DNA of 64,000 nucleotides from Pragia fontium DSM 5563 = ATCC 49100 (GCF_900112475.1 NZ_FOLW01000011.1:1-64000); one strand, 5' to 3'; shown: positions 1-9,080, counted from the first letter of the stretch. The notes: generated by a model not told the origin, from the letters alone. A program made the numbers and translations.

Positions 1-1749
1 AAGGAACGTACCATCACCAATGTGGCGGCGGGTCGTTTGTCAGCCAGCAGTACTGATGCGGTGAATGGCTCTCAGTTGTACGCCACCAACAGTGCCGTGA
101 CCAATATTAAGAACACCGGTACCAAGTACTTCCATGCCAATTCCACCGGTACTGATTCTCAGGCTCTTGGCCTGGATGCAGTGGCTATCGGCATGGGGGC
201 GGTGGCTAACCATGCCAACGATATTGCCCTGGGTGCCGGCTCGTTAACCGCGGCAGCGGTAGGAACCACCGGGATTAAGTTGAATGACGTTGATTATGTG
301 TTTGCCGGAGCAACGCCAACCAGCACCGTGAGTGTGGGTAGTTTAGGCAATGAACGCACCATCACCAATGTGGCGGCGGGTCGTTTGTCGGGCAGTAGTA
401 CCGATGCGGTGAATGGCTCCCAGCTATTTGCTACCAATAGCGCGGTCACAAATATTTATAAGGATGTGGGAAACCTGAAACAGGATGCTCTGTTATGGGA
501 TCCGCTGCTTAATGCATTCAGTGCTAGTCACGGTAGCAGTACGGTAAATAAAATTACCAACGTGGCGGAGGGTGAACTCAGTAAAACCAGTACCGATGCG
601 GTGAATGGTAGTCAACTTTATGCGACCAATCAAAAAGTAGAGAGTATCGATAACCGTGTGACAAATATTGAAAACAACGTAGTACCTACCATGCGCTACC
701 TGAAGGTTAACTCGACGGGAGCAAATGCCGTGGCTAGCGGAACGGATGCTATCGCTCTGGGACAGGGAGCGGTCGCCTCAGGGGATAATGCTATCGCTAC
801 CGGTAATGGAGCACAGGCGTCTGGAAATGGTGCGATTGCCACTGGTAACAATGCAAGTGCATCAGGTACCGGCAGCGTAGCTATTGGCGACAACGCTACT
901 GTGACAGCCAATAACTCCGTGGCGTTAGGAGCAGGTTCAGTCGCGGATCGAGATAATTCCGTTTCTGTGGGCTCATCAGGTAATGAACGGCAAATTACTA
1001 ACGTTGCTGCCGGTACCGAAGATACGGATGCGGTTAACGTAGCCCAGTTGAAACAGGTATCGGGGGATGTGACCAATATTAGCAACGATGTGACCAATAT
1101 CAGTAACGGTAAAGACGGTATGTTCCAAGTGAACAATACCAGTAACTACGCCAAACCTGTGGTGACCGGAAGTGATGCGGTAGCGGGCGGAGCTGGTTCA
1201 TCGGCCTCGGGTAGTAATAGTATGGCAGTTGGAACTAAGTCTTCTGCTTCAGGTGAGAGCAGCGTTGCACTAGGTAATCACTCATCAGCCACGGCGAAAA
1301 ACTCCGTCGCGTTGGGGGCAAGCTCGGTTGCCGATCGTGAAAACAGTGTCTCTGTTGGTTATGCAGGTGCTGAACGCCAAATCACCAATGTAGCAGCGGG
1401 TACGGCGAGTACTGATGCGGTGAACGTCAGCCAGTTGAAACAGGGGATTACTGAATCAAATCAGTACACCAACAAGCAATTTAATAATCTGAAGAACATG
1501 TTAGATGACCAGAAAGACAAATTAAGTGCTGGTATTGCTGGGGCAATGGCGATGGCAACCTTACCGCAACCGTATTTTCCAGGAGCCAGTATGGTCGGTC
1601 TTTCTGGGGGTACCTATCAGGGAGAATCCGCGGTGGCGCTGGGACTTTCTACCATTTCGGATAACGGTAAATGGGTAACCAAGTTTTCTGGAACCACTAC
1701 GAGTCAGGGCGATCTTGGTGCCTCTATTGGCATCGGTTATCAATGGTAA
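1..1749 (+). CDS. Trimeric autotransporter adhesin (YadA family), 3' part; 5' end outside window
   Basis: The reading frame is open from base 1, so this is the C-terminal 582 residues of a longer surface adhesin. It alternates head-type repeats rich in A-x-G motifs (about nt 730-965 and 1165-1365) with neck modules of the ITNVAAG...TDAVN type (nt 4-75, 352-423, 553-615, 985-1050, 1372-1437) and short coiled-coil linkers such as VTNISNDVTNIS. The last about 75 residues (from nt 1525) form the YadA-type membrane anchor, ending in IGYQW with the aromatic terminus typical of outer-membrane beta-barrels. By family, three chains form one barrel through which the passenger is exported to the cell surface. 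The next gene starts 60 bp downstream, suggesting co-transcription. The ligand cannot be told from sequence. Confidence 0.93.
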   Translation, partial: KERTITNVAAGRLSASSTDAVNGSQLYATNSAVTNIKNTGTKYFHANSTGTDSQALGLDAVAIGMGAVANHANDIALGAGSLTAAAVGTTGIKLNDVDYVFAGATPTSTVSVGSLGNERTITNVAAGRLSGSSTDAVNGSQLFATNSAVTNIYKDVGNLKQDALLWDPLLNAFSASHGSSTVNKITNVAEGELSKTSTDAVNGSQLYATNQKVESIDNRVTNIENNVVPTMRYLKVNSTGANAVASGTDAIALGQGAVASGDNAIATGNGAQASGNGAIATGNNASASGTGSVAIGDNATVTANNSVALGAGSVADRDNSVSVGSSGNERQITNVAAGTEDTDAVNVAQLKQVSGDVTNISNDVTNISNGKDGMFQVNNTSNYAKPVVTGSDAVAGGAGSSASGSNSMAVGTKSSASGESSVALGNHSSATAKNSVALGASSVADRENSVSVGYAGAERQITNVAAGTASTDAVNVSQLKQGITESNQYTNKQFNNLKNMLDDQKDKLSAGIAGAMAMATLPQPYFPGASMVGLSGGTYQGESAVALGLSTISDNGKWVTKFSGTTTSQGDLGASIGIGYQW

Positions 1750-1763
1750 CCACTAACAGATAT

Positions 1764-1797
1764 CCCCGCTCTGAGGGCGGGGAACTGCCGATTTTTA
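1764..1797 (+). terminator. Hairpin between adhesin and lipoprotein genes
   Basis: Six-base stem CCCCGC (1764-1769) with GCGGGG (1777-1782) and a 7-base loop, followed by a short T run. The T run is weak, so partial termination or mRNA processing between the adhesin and the next gene is as likely as full termination. Confidence 0.4.
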
Positions 1798-1809
1798 AGG
1801 ATTAAGATC

Positions 1810-2586
1810 ATGAGTAAAAAATTGATGAAGATAAATATGCTGGTGTCAGTTTGTGCCCTGTTGCTGTTATCCGGCTGTACTCGCAGTATTAGCCAAATCG
1901 ACAAACAGGGACAAACGGCTGAGCCGGTGTTTCCGGCCGTCTCCTCAGCGGTGCGATCCGAAGGGAGTTATCCAAATGTAGATGCCCTGATGAACGTTAA
2001 GCCTGGGATGACCAAGGCACAACTGTATGAGCTTATTGGCGTACCACATTTCAAAGAAGGTGTTTTTCGGGTGAAGGAGTGGGACTATATTTTTCACTTC
2101 CCGGTGGAGGGACAGGAAGATATCACCTGCCAGTTTAAGGTACTGTTTGATAATCAAATGAAAGCTCAAGGGATTTATTTCCTGCCACAGAATTGTCTGT
2201 CGAAGTTAAAAGCCCCAATTCAACGTGAACTACGTTCTGAAGCGTTGTTTCCATTTGCCAGCGCCACGTTGAGCTATAGCGGTATCGCTCAGGTGTCAGC
2301 TCTGGCGGCAGAACTTAAGGTCATTGGATTGGAGGGGGTGCGTGTGTTGGTGCTCGGACATACCGATCGTATTGGTAAACCAGTGGATAACCAAAAGCTA
2401 TCACAGGATCGGGCAGACGCAGTGAAAAGGTTGCTGACTATACAAGGTATTCCGGCGAGCATTATCGATACCCGAGGGTTGGGTGATAGCGAACCTCGCG
2501 TGGATTGCCCGGGAAGAAAATCAAATGCGGTCATTGCCTGCTTGGCACCCAATCGTCGAATGACGGTGGATGTCGTTATTCATTAA
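1810..2586 (+). CDS. Lipoprotein with BamE-like and OmpA-like domains, TpgA-like partner of the adhesin
   Basis: 258 residues. A lipoprotein signal peptide ends in the lipobox LLSGC (Cys at about residue 23). Residues about 50-125 resemble the SmpA/OmlA (BamE) fold, with VKPGMTKAQLYELIG as the typical helix start. Residues about 150-258 are an OmpA-type peptidoglycan-binding domain, with GHTD, the L-S-x-x-R-A-x-A-V motif and a final NRRMTVDV. This order of domains beside a trimeric autotransporter matches TpgA of Acinetobacter, a peptidoglycan-anchored protein that associates with the adhesin AtaA. The function here is inferred from domain order and neighbourhood. A general OmpA-family lipoprotein is the alternative. 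Confidence 0.82.
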   Translation: MSKKLMKINMLVSVCALLLLSGCTRSISQIDKQGQTAEPVFPAVSSAVRSEGSYPNVDALMNVKPGMTKAQLYELIGVPHFKEGVFRVKEWDYIFHFPVEGQEDITCQFKVLFDNQMKAQGIYFLPQNCLSKLKAPIQRELRSEALFPFASATLSYSGIAQVSALAAELKVIGLEGVRVLVLGHTDRIGKPVDNQKLSQDRADAVKRLLTIQGIPASIIDTRGLGDSEPRVDCPGRKSNAVIACLAPNRRMTVDVVIH

Positions 2587-2604
2587 TTCAGGTAAGTATT
2601 ACTT

Positions 2605-3669
2605 ATGAAAAAAAATCATATTTTAAAGACAGTCGCTGGCGGTCTTTTTTTCCTCAATAGCCTCCCGGTACTCAGTGCCCCACAGGATCTGCCAGTGCGG
2701 CATATCAGCATGCCAGCATTAAGTATGATAACAGAGTCGCTGAATGCGTTGGTGCCAAAGTTGAATGGTGAACGCAATCTATTTTTGATGCAGCAGATTT
2801 GTTCGCTGGCAAGAGGAGAGCGTTTGCAACAGCAGGTTGATCTGGCGCTGCAGCAAAATGGTATCGACCCTGCGCGCATTCCCCTTACTGGCAATAGTTT
2901 TTCTCTGTTAGTGAATGGCAATATAGAACAGCAGCAGACGGTTTGTGCGGCTTGGCTAGCGACATCATTGTCGGAACCAGTAAATTCGTCAACGTGGTAT
3001 CACGAGAGAAAAGAGCAAGAAACAGAGATAATTGCGACACCACAAAATACCATTAACTGGAAATTTTGGGAAACGCAGGAGCTTCCTCGTGCGACCATGA
3101 CCGAAGAGGAAAGGAAAGCATCGGAATACGATAAGAACAAACTGATTAGTGAAGCGAAAGTCACCATGGCTCTCTCTCAGGCCACGGCTAAGCTGTATGC
3201 GCTAATAGCCAATAATATCCCAACAAGTCCTGTTACTGAACAGGAGTACCAAGCCAATGTCTTGATGACAGTCAGCAACTATGCGGGAGAGTATCTCCGT
3301 ACAATACAGATGCTCTATCATGGCCGCCAGCCCTATGGATTGAGTATTCATCGTGTTTCGGCAACGGGATTTACTGTGGCGGATGAACAAGGATATGAAC
3401 TGGAGAGGGTACGTAATAAGACCTCGTTACGCTATCAAGACGTTGATTGGTTGGGCAATGGAAAAATCATGGGTAAGGACTACTTTGTTAATTTGAAGGT
3501 CATTGCTGATCCAGTGATTGCCGTGCAGAGAGTTGAACCTACAGAGAAAGTATTACCGAAAGTGATAGAGGAAGAATTGCCAAAAGTGGTAGAGAAAGCG
3601 CCTATAGAGGAAGCATCGCCGAAAGTGATAGAGAAAGAGCCAGTTATCAATAGGAAAGGAAAGCGTTAA
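2605..3669 (+). CDS. Unrecognised exported protein in the adhesin operon
   Basis: 354 residues; I do not recognise the family. It begins with a Sec signal peptide (positive MKKNH start, hydrophobic stretch, likely cleavage after residue 25, VLSA/PQD). The mature part has two cysteines (66 and 114) that could form a disulfide, a Glu/Lys-rich helical stretch around 160-200, and a probable beta-rich part at 245-305. The tail (about 314-346) has three imperfect copies of PKV(I/V)E(E/K), a charged Pro-rich spacer of the kind that spans the periplasm. It starts 19 bp after the TpgA-like gene, so it is probably the third gene of the adhesin operon. A role in adhesin assembly or envelope anchoring is only inferred from context. 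Confidence 0.7.
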   Translation: MKKNHILKTVAGGLFFLNSLPVLSAPQDLPVRHISMPALSMITESLNALVPKLNGERNLFLMQQICSLARGERLQQQVDLALQQNGIDPARIPLTGNSFSLLVNGNIEQQQTVCAAWLATSLSEPVNSSTWYHERKEQETEIIATPQNTINWKFWETQELPRATMTEEERKASEYDKNKLISEAKVTMALSQATAKLYALIANNIPTSPVTEQEYQANVLMTVSNYAGEYLRTIQMLYHGRQPYGLSIHRVSATGFTVADEQGYELERVRNKTSLRYQDVDWLGNGKIMGKDYFVNLKVIADPVIAVQRVEPTEKVLPKVIEEELPKVVEKAPIEEASPKVIEKEPVINRKGKR

Positions 3670-3677
3670 AAAAGCGA

Positions 3678-3706
3678 GGCATTCTATGCATCATCTGTAG
3701 AATGCC
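3678..3706. terminator. Hairpin downstream of the adhesin operon
   Basis: Perfect 9-base stem GGCATTCTA (3678-3686) and TAGAATGCC (3698-3706) with an 11-base loop. On the minus strand it is followed within a few bases by six T residues, so it could also stop transcripts running through from nfuA. Confidence 0.55.
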
Positions 3707-3782
3707 CGATGAACCACATCAGGCGTTCTAAAATCTGAGAAAGCATCAACTTATCAGTAAGTCGTGCAGAATCCATCACTCA

Positions 3783-3805
3783 ATCCACCTTCACCGAAGG
3801 TGGAT
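3783..3805. terminator. Hairpin 3' of nfuA
   Basis: Perfect 10-base stem ATCCACCTTC (3783-3792) and GAAGGTGGAT (3796-3805) with a three-base loop, just beyond the nfuA stop codon. There is no clear T run, so it may protect or process the mRNA end rather than terminate transcription. Confidence 0.45.
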
Positions 3806-3821
3806 AACTAAATCTTCAAAA

Positions 3822-4400
3822 TTACTTATAGTAAGAATGCTCACCGCTCTGGTGTTCAGTCAGATCTTTTACGCCCTTCAGTTCAGGGAAGCGCTGCAAC
3901 AGCTCTTTCTCAATACCTTCTTTCAGGGTGTAGTCAACCATCGAACAACCATTACAGCCGCCGCCGAATTGCAGAATCGCAAAACCATCATCGGTGATTT
4001 CCATTAGAGAAACACGACCACCGTGACCAGCTAACTGAGGGTTGATTTGTGATTGCAGCATATATTCTACGCGCTCAATCAATGGTGCACTGTCATCGAC
4101 TTTACGCATTTTGGCGTTAGGTGCTTTCAGCGTTAGCTGTGAGCCTAGCTGATCGGTAACAAAGTCGATTTCAGCATCTTCAAGAAAAGGTGCGCTGATT
4201 TCATCAATGTAAGCAGAAATCTCGCCGAATGTTAACTTGGTATCGCTTGCTTCAACCGCATCCGGTGGGCAGTAAGAAACACCGCATTCTGCGGTTGGCG
4301 TGCCTGGATTAATCACGAAAACACGGATTTGCGTGCCTTCTTCCTGATTAGCCAGTAATTTTTTAAAGTGGGATTGGGCTGAATCGGTAATAATAATCAT
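3822..4400 (-). CDS. nfuA: Fe-S biogenesis protein NfuA
   Basis: 192 residues, the same size as E. coli NfuA. The N-terminal half is the degenerate A-type carrier domain. The C-terminal half is the Nfu domain with the cluster-binding CxxC at Cys149 and Cys152 inside GGGCNGC. NfuA accepts 4Fe-4S clusters from the scaffold machinery and passes them to client enzymes, and helps under oxidative stress and iron limitation. It lies 51 bp downstream of gntX on the same strand, as in E. coli. Confidence 0.97.
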   Translation of the reverse strand: MIIITDSAQSHFKKLLANQEEGTQIRVFVINPGTPTAECGVSYCPPDAVEASDTKLTFGEISAYIDEISAPFLEDAEIDFVTDQLGSQLTLKAPNAKMRKVDDSAPLIERVEYMLQSQINPQLAGHGGRVSLMEITDDGFAILQFGGGCNGCSMVDYTLKEGIEKELLQRFPELKGVKDLTEHQSGEHSYYK

Positions 4401-4451
4401 GACATGCTCAGTAGTTGACCTTTCTTGTCGGATATAATACGCCTATTTACC

Positions 4452-5141
4452 CTAACTCTTCAAGGTGCGGCATAAACACCAAACCTGAATAGAGGCAGCA
4501 CCGTGTAGTAATAACAAACGGCTAATTTCTGCCACGGTACTGCCGGTAGTGACAATATCATCCAGTAACGCAATATGCTGTCCGCGTACGTCGCCGTTAC
4601 AGGAAAAGGCATCCATCAGATTACACTGCCGTTGGTTGGCGCTTAAATTTCGTTGGCTGGGGGTAGGGCGATGGCGAGAAATAATGTCAGGTAGATACCG
4701 ACAGTTAACCCATCGAGAGAGCCTGCGAGCTATCAAGTCGGTTTGGTTGAATCCGCGTCGCCAGTGGCGAGTATGGTGCAGAGGGACAGAAATCAGTAAA
4801 TCAGGACGAGAGAGCTGGCGTATCCTGCGCGCGTTTAGCCAAGATAAGAGAAGTAAACGCGAGAGGAGTGGGACGTATTTATCTTCGCCATAAAATTTTA
4901 AGCGGCTGATAAAGTATTTTAGCGGTGAGCAATAGTCGCTGACGGCAATAAGCTGCTGCCATTCTGGTGGTATTATTTGACACTCGGCACACTGGCGAGT
5001 CTGACTGGATGCCGGTAAACCGCAGCGAGGGCAGCATACGGGTAAAGAAGGCAGCAGGTTCAGACAAACGCTACATATACCATGTTGTACAATGGCAAGT
5101 GGCTGTTGGCATAGCCAACACAGGCTATTCATTATCGGCAT
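4452..5141 (-). CDS. gntX: ComF/GntX family phosphoribosyltransferase-like protein
   Basis: 229 residues, close to E. coli GntX/YhgH. The N-terminus has paired zinc-ribbon cysteines (CWLC, CSVC, CPRC, CAEC). The C-terminal half carries the PRPP-binding motif LLDDIVTTGST (about 190-200) of type I phosphoribosyltransferase folds. The ComF family is linked to use of external DNA and to natural transformation in other bacteria. The gene is divergent from bioH with only 65 bp between them, the arrangement conserved in enterobacteria. The E. coli symbol reflects an old association with gluconate uptake, not a proven enzyme activity. Confidence 0.92.
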   Translation of the reverse strand: MPIMNSLCWLCQQPLAIVQHGICSVCLNLLPSLPVCCPRCGLPASSQTRQCAECQIIPPEWQQLIAVSDYCSPLKYFISRLKFYGEDKYVPLLSRLLLLSWLNARRIRQLSRPDLLISVPLHHTRHWRRGFNQTDLIARRLSRWVNCRYLPDIISRHRPTPSQRNLSANQRQCNLMDAFSCNGDVRGQHIALLDDIVTTGSTVAEISRLLLLHGAASIQVWCLCRTLKS

Positions 5142-5206
5142 TTTATCTTGACTCAGTGAGCCACCGGCGGGTGGTTTGCATTTATTAATTAGCAGGAACC
5201 ATACTC

Positions 5207-5983
5207 ATGTCACCACTTTATTGTCAGACTTTTGGCCATGGCGAGACCGATCTTGTGCTGTTGCACGGTTGGGGATTGAATACAGGGGTCTGGCATTGCA
5301 TCGTTGAGAGGCTTACGCCGCATTTTCGTGTGCACCTTATCGATTTACCGGGCTATGGTCGTAGCCAGCAGTATGGTGAGATGGAACTGGAAGAGATGAC
5401 GTCTGTGGTGTTGAACAATACACCGGAGTCAGCGGTATGGCTTGGCTGGTCTATGGGAGGACTGGTGGCCAGTAAAGCAGCGCTTATGGCACCGGAACGG
5501 GTACAGGCACTGATTAGCGTAGCATCATCTCCCTGTTTTACTGAACGTAGCGATGAAGGTTGGCCGGGTATTAAAACATCGGTGCTAAACGGATTCGAAA
5601 ATCAGCTCAGCATCGATTTCCAGCAAACGGTTGTCCGTTTTTTAGCGCTGCAAACGCTGGGTACGCCGGATGCCCGTAAAGATGCTAAACAGTTGAATCA
5701 AGTGATTCTTAGCTGCCCAATGCCAAGGGTTGAGGTGTTGAATAGTGGTTTACGTATGCTGGCAGAAAATGATTTACGCTCAGAACTGGTTGATCTTCAA
5801 CCGCCTTTTTTGCGTATTTATGGTGCGCTGGACGGACTGGTACCGCGGAAAATTATTCCTCAGTTGGACCAGCTATGGCCAAGCTCTCATTCTCTGATGA
5901 TCGACCACGCCGCTCATGCCCCTTTTATTTCCCATCCGGAGATTTTTTGTCAGGAAATAATATATTTTGTGAATAATTTATAG
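5207..5983 (+). CDS. bioH: Pimeloyl-ACP methyl ester carboxylesterase BioH
   Basis: 258 residues, alpha/beta hydrolase. The nucleophile is Ser82 in GWSMGG, with the acid in [11 protein letters not shown] and the His in DHAAHAPF near the C-terminus. BioH removes the methyl group from pimeloyl-ACP methyl ester, ending the BioC-dependent pimelate stage of biotin synthesis. The oxyanion-hole HGWG lies at residues 20-23. The gene is alone and divergent from gntX; other bio genes are not in this window. Confidence 0.97.
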   Translation: MSPLYCQTFGHGETDLVLLHGWGLNTGVWHCIVERLTPHFRVHLIDLPGYGRSQQYGEMELEEMTSVVLNNTPESAVWLGWSMGGLVASKAALMAPERVQALISVASSPCFTERSDEGWPGIKTSVLNGFENQLSIDFQQTVVRFLALQTLGTPDARKDAKQLNQVILSCPMPRVEVLNSGLRMLAENDLRSELVDLQPPFLRIYGALDGLVPRKIIPQLDQLWPSSHSLMIDHAAHAPFISHPEIFCQEIIYFVNNL

Positions 5984-6097
5984 TTAGCTGAAACATATAA
6001 AAATTTAGTTTTGGTTATTTTTTGACAAATAAGGGATATGCTAAATACTTAATATGATCGTGAGACATCAGTATTCACTTTCTATTAAGGAGCTATT

Positions 6098-6370
6098 ATG
6101 AAAATGTTTAGGACACTGGTTATCGCTATTGCAGCTGGCTGTTTCTCTCTCAGCGCCTTAGCCGCAACCGAGATTACCAAAGAGCAGGCTAAAGAAAACA
6201 ACTACGAAAAAGTAGGTTCTGTTAATTTAGCCAAAAAAGCGACGGCATCACCAACTGATATTAAAGAAGCTCTGTCTAAGTTAGCCGATGAAAAAGGCGG
6301 TAAGTATTTCGTTATTATTGCTGAAGGTGGTAATAATCAAATCGAAGCAACGGCAGAAGTGTATAAATAA
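6098..6370 (+). CDS. Small exported DUF1471 (YdgH/BhsA/McbA) family protein
   Basis: 90 residues with a clear signal peptide (cleavage after LSALA, residue 22) and one DUF1471 domain: EITKEQAKENNYEKVGSVN at its start and GGKYFVIIAEGGNNQIEATAEVYK (split here only as motifs) as its final strands. Relatives in E. coli such as BhsA, McbA and YhcN are periplasmic or outer-membrane stress proteins that affect biofilm and copper or acid tolerance. Which of them is the true orthologue cannot be told. A good ribosome site (AAGGAG) precedes the ATG, and a TTGACA -35-like hexamer lies at 6022-6027. Confidence 0.85.
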   Translation: MKMFRTLVIAIAAGCFSLSALAATEITKEQAKENNYEKVGSVNLAKKATASPTDIKEALSKLADEKGGKYFVIIAEGGNNQIEATAEVYK

Positions 6371-6398
6371 CATCTCTTTGTAATGCTTTAATATAAAA

Positions 6399-6430
6399 AA
6401 GAATACCGCACATGTTACGGTATTCTTTTC
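6399..6430. terminator. Bidirectional terminator between the DUF1471 gene and feoC
   Basis: Ten-base stem AAGAATACCG (6399-6408) and CGGTATTCTT (6418-6427) with a 9-base loop. It is flanked by A residues on the left and T residues on the right, so it can serve the convergent genes on both strands. Confidence 0.85.
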
Positions 6431-6453
6431 TGGTATTGCCTGAGTTTGTCAAT

Positions 6454-6702
6454 TTAATCAGTAGGATGACTTTTAATCCGATAGGCCTCGGTCAGGCATT
6501 TTTTCCCTTCTGGGCAGCTTTTGCAGCTACCCGTCAGACAGCTGGAATCCACCTCTACCCGTTCAATTTTTCCCATCGCTTCGAGCTGTTTTAGCATTGC
6601 CTGCATTAAGGTTGGTGGCTGCTTAAATTGATGGCTAAGCTGATTCAATTCGGCGATACCCAGCAAGGCAATCGCATCACGTACAGCAATTAGACTGACC
6701 AT
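6454..6702 (-). CDS. feoC: Ferrous iron transport accessory protein FeoC
   Basis: 82 residues. An N-terminal winged-helix fold (residues 1-50) is followed by the cysteine cluster at 55, 60, 63 and 69 (CLTGSC-KSC-PEGKKC), which in gamma-proteobacterial FeoC binds an Fe-S cluster and affects FeoB stability. Its ATG directly follows the feoB stop codon, so translation of the two is coupled. Confidence 0.95.
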   Translation of the reverse strand: MVSLIAVRDAIALLGIAELNQLSHQFKQPPTLMQAMLKQLEAMGKIERVEVDSSCLTGSCKSCPEGKKCLTEAYRIKSHPTD

Positions 6703-9021
6703 TTAATGGCAGTGTCCGGTTTTGTCTTTACAGCAGGCGGCTTCTACGCTGGTTTTCGGTATGCGTGTGGTAACCCGATCGCGAGCGTGATACAGGATAT
6801 ACATCAGCAAGGCATTAAATGACACAATAGTGGTGATAATCATAATGGATTGCTGTGGATGAGAAGCAAAGTTGGCTATCTGGTAGAACGACGTTGCCAG
6901 ACTATAGGCCACATCAAGTCCCCAAAAAATGGAGAACAGCATCCAGCCTCTACTGCTTTCTCGGGCAATGGCACCCATGACCGATACGCAAGGGACATAC
7001 AGCAGCACAAAAATCAGATAGCTGTAAGCGGCAGAAATACTGCCAAACTTACTGCTCATGACCCCCATAGAACTGCCTTCCATATTGCCGTCGCCTTTAC
7101 TGGCTTCAATAGGGTTGCTGAGAGCGCTTAGGGTGAAGGTTTCTTTTAGGCTATCCCAGGTTTCAGTTACCGCACCTTCCAGTTCAGTCAACAGATTGAA
7201 GTTCTGATAATCAAAGGGTTCTTTGGTAATTTGTTCGGCGGTATACAGGGTATTTAATGTTCCGACGACCACCTCTTTAGCCATGGCGCCGGTGATCAGA
7301 CCGACGGTGGCTTGCCAGTTATCTTGGGTTACGCCCATTGGGTGCAGTAGTGGGGTTAACACTTTGCTGGTAGAAGCCAAGGCGGATTCATTAATGTTAT
7401 TTACCGGTTTGCCTGAAAACGAGAAGCTGTTTAGGCCACCAATAATGATGCTGGCGATAACAATCACGGTTCCAGCGCGTAGTACGAAGCCTTTGAGGCG
7501 CTGCCATGTTTGTAACAATAAACTTTTCACATGGGGTACGTGATAAACCGGCAACTCCATAATAAACGGTGTCGCTTCGCCTCTCATAATGGTGTACTTC
7601 AACATCAGGCCGGTGAGAATAGCGACGATAATCCCCAGAATGTAGAGCGAGAATACAATTAGCGCGCCGTCTTTGCCAAAGAAGGCCGCTGAGAAGACCG
7701 CAAATATGGCCAGTCGAGCTCCGCAGGACATAAAGGGAGCCATCATAATGGTCATCAGACGTTCCCGTGGTGCATCCAGTGTACGGGTGCCCATAATGGA
7801 AGGGACGTTACAGCCAAAACCAACAATTAACGGCACAAATGATTTACCCGGGAGTCCGAGCGCGTACATCAGTTTATCCATAACGAATGCTGCCCGCGCC
7901 ATATAACCGGAGTCTTCCAGAAAGGATAAAAACAGATACATCAGGCCAATTTGTGGAACCAGAGGCAGAACGGTATTAATACCCCCGCCGATACCTTGAG
8001 CCAGGAAGATAGTTAGCCATTCTGGGAAATGCAGAGTTTGACCGACCCATTGAATGCCAGAAATAAAAATGGCGGCTGAGCCAGCGTCAAACAGCGGTTG
8101 TAGTGCTCCGCCGATATTAATCGCCAGCACAAACATCAGGTACATGACTAACAGAAATATTGGTAGCCCCAGCCAACGGTTAATCAAGACCTTATCGAGT
8201 CGCTGAGTCAGCTTACTTGGTTGAGCCTGACTAATGTTATGTACATCATGACAGATAGTCGCAATAGTCTGATAGCGGGCATCGGCAATAATCAGTCCCG
8301 GATCTTCCTGATAATACTGCTGTAATATTTCTCGGGCTTCTGGCAACAGTTCAACGGCCTGCCCGGACAGTGAGCTACTGTAAATATCCCCTTCCAGCAT
8401 TTGTAAAGCTAACCAACGAGTTTGCTGATTGGATAATGACGCAGGCATCAGACTAGCCAGTCGGCCGGCCTGATCTTCAATAATATCCGGATAGGTAATC
8501 AATGATTCATGTTGATTTGATTGCCATGTATCAATCACCGCTTTTAATTCTTTTAAACCTTGAGCCCGCGTGGAGACCAGCGGAATAACCGGACAGCCCA
8601 GCTTGTCAGCAAGCGCTTCAATATCAATTTCGATATTCTGGTTGTGGGCAATATCCAACATATTCAGGGCGACAATGCAGGGAATACCAAGTTCTAACAG
8701 CTGTAATGTCAGATAGAGGCTACGTTCGAGGTTGGAGGAATCTACAACGTTGAGTAGCAGGTCGGCTTCGCCGCTTAAAATATAGTGACAGGCAATCTGT
8801 TCATCGAGAGAAGATTGCTCTGATATGGTGGTGAGTGAATACGTTCCCGGCAGGTCAACCAGCGTGACTTGATGACCGTCAGTCTTGAAGTGGCCTTCCT
8901 TACGCTCAACGGTGACCCCAGCCCAATTTCCTACACGCTGGCGTGAACCAGTAAGCTGATTAAACAGGGTGGTTTTACCTGAATTTGGGTTACCGATTAA
9001 TCCAATAGTAAGTTGTTTCAT
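6703..9021 (-). CDS. feoB: Ferrous iron permease FeoB
   Basis: 772 residues (E. coli 773). The N-terminal cytoplasmic G domain has G1 GNPNSGKT (10-17), the switch-II DLPG at 56-59 and an NMLD G4 motif near 120. The C-terminal half is a polytopic membrane part with two Gate-like motifs. The extreme C-terminus ends in a Cys/His patch (ACCKDKTGHCH). FeoB takes up Fe2+ under anaerobic or reducing conditions and works with FeoA and FeoC encoded on either side. Confidence 0.98.
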   Translation of the reverse strand: MKQLTIGLIGNPNSGKTTLFNQLTGSRQRVGNWAGVTVERKEGHFKTDGHQVTLVDLPGTYSLTTISEQSSLDEQIACHYILSGEADLLLNVVDSSNLERSLYLTLQLLELGIPCIVALNMLDIAHNQNIEIDIEALADKLGCPVIPLVSTRAQGLKELKAVIDTWQSNQHESLITYPDIIEDQAGRLASLMPASLSNQQTRWLALQMLEGDIYSSSLSGQAVELLPEAREILQQYYQEDPGLIIADARYQTIATICHDVHNISQAQPSKLTQRLDKVLINRWLGLPIFLLVMYLMFVLAINIGGALQPLFDAGSAAIFISGIQWVGQTLHFPEWLTIFLAQGIGGGINTVLPLVPQIGLMYLFLSFLEDSGYMARAAFVMDKLMYALGLPGKSFVPLIVGFGCNVPSIMGTRTLDAPRERLMTIMMAPFMSCGARLAIFAVFSAAFFGKDGALIVFSLYILGIIVAILTGLMLKYTIMRGEATPFIMELPVYHVPHVKSLLLQTWQRLKGFVLRAGTVIVIASIIIGGLNSFSFSGKPVNNINESALASTSKVLTPLLHPMGVTQDNWQATVGLITGAMAKEVVVGTLNTLYTAEQITKEPFDYQNFNLLTELEGAVTETWDSLKETFTLSALSNPIEASKGDGNMEGSSMGVMSSKFGSISAAYSYLIFVLLYVPCVSVMGAIARESSRGWMLFSIFWGLDVAYSLATSFYQIANFASHPQQSIMIITTIVSFNALLMYILYHARDRVTTRIPKTSVEAACCKDKTGHCH

Positions 9022-9080
9022 GTGTTAGCCAGGAAAGAGGAAAGTGATGAATATTGATTGTTATTAACCCAGTACATCGA

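Noticed and set aside
696-1136. 146-codon frame antisense to the adhesin gene
   Set aside because: Low-complexity mirror of the head repeats, with no start signal and no family resemblance.
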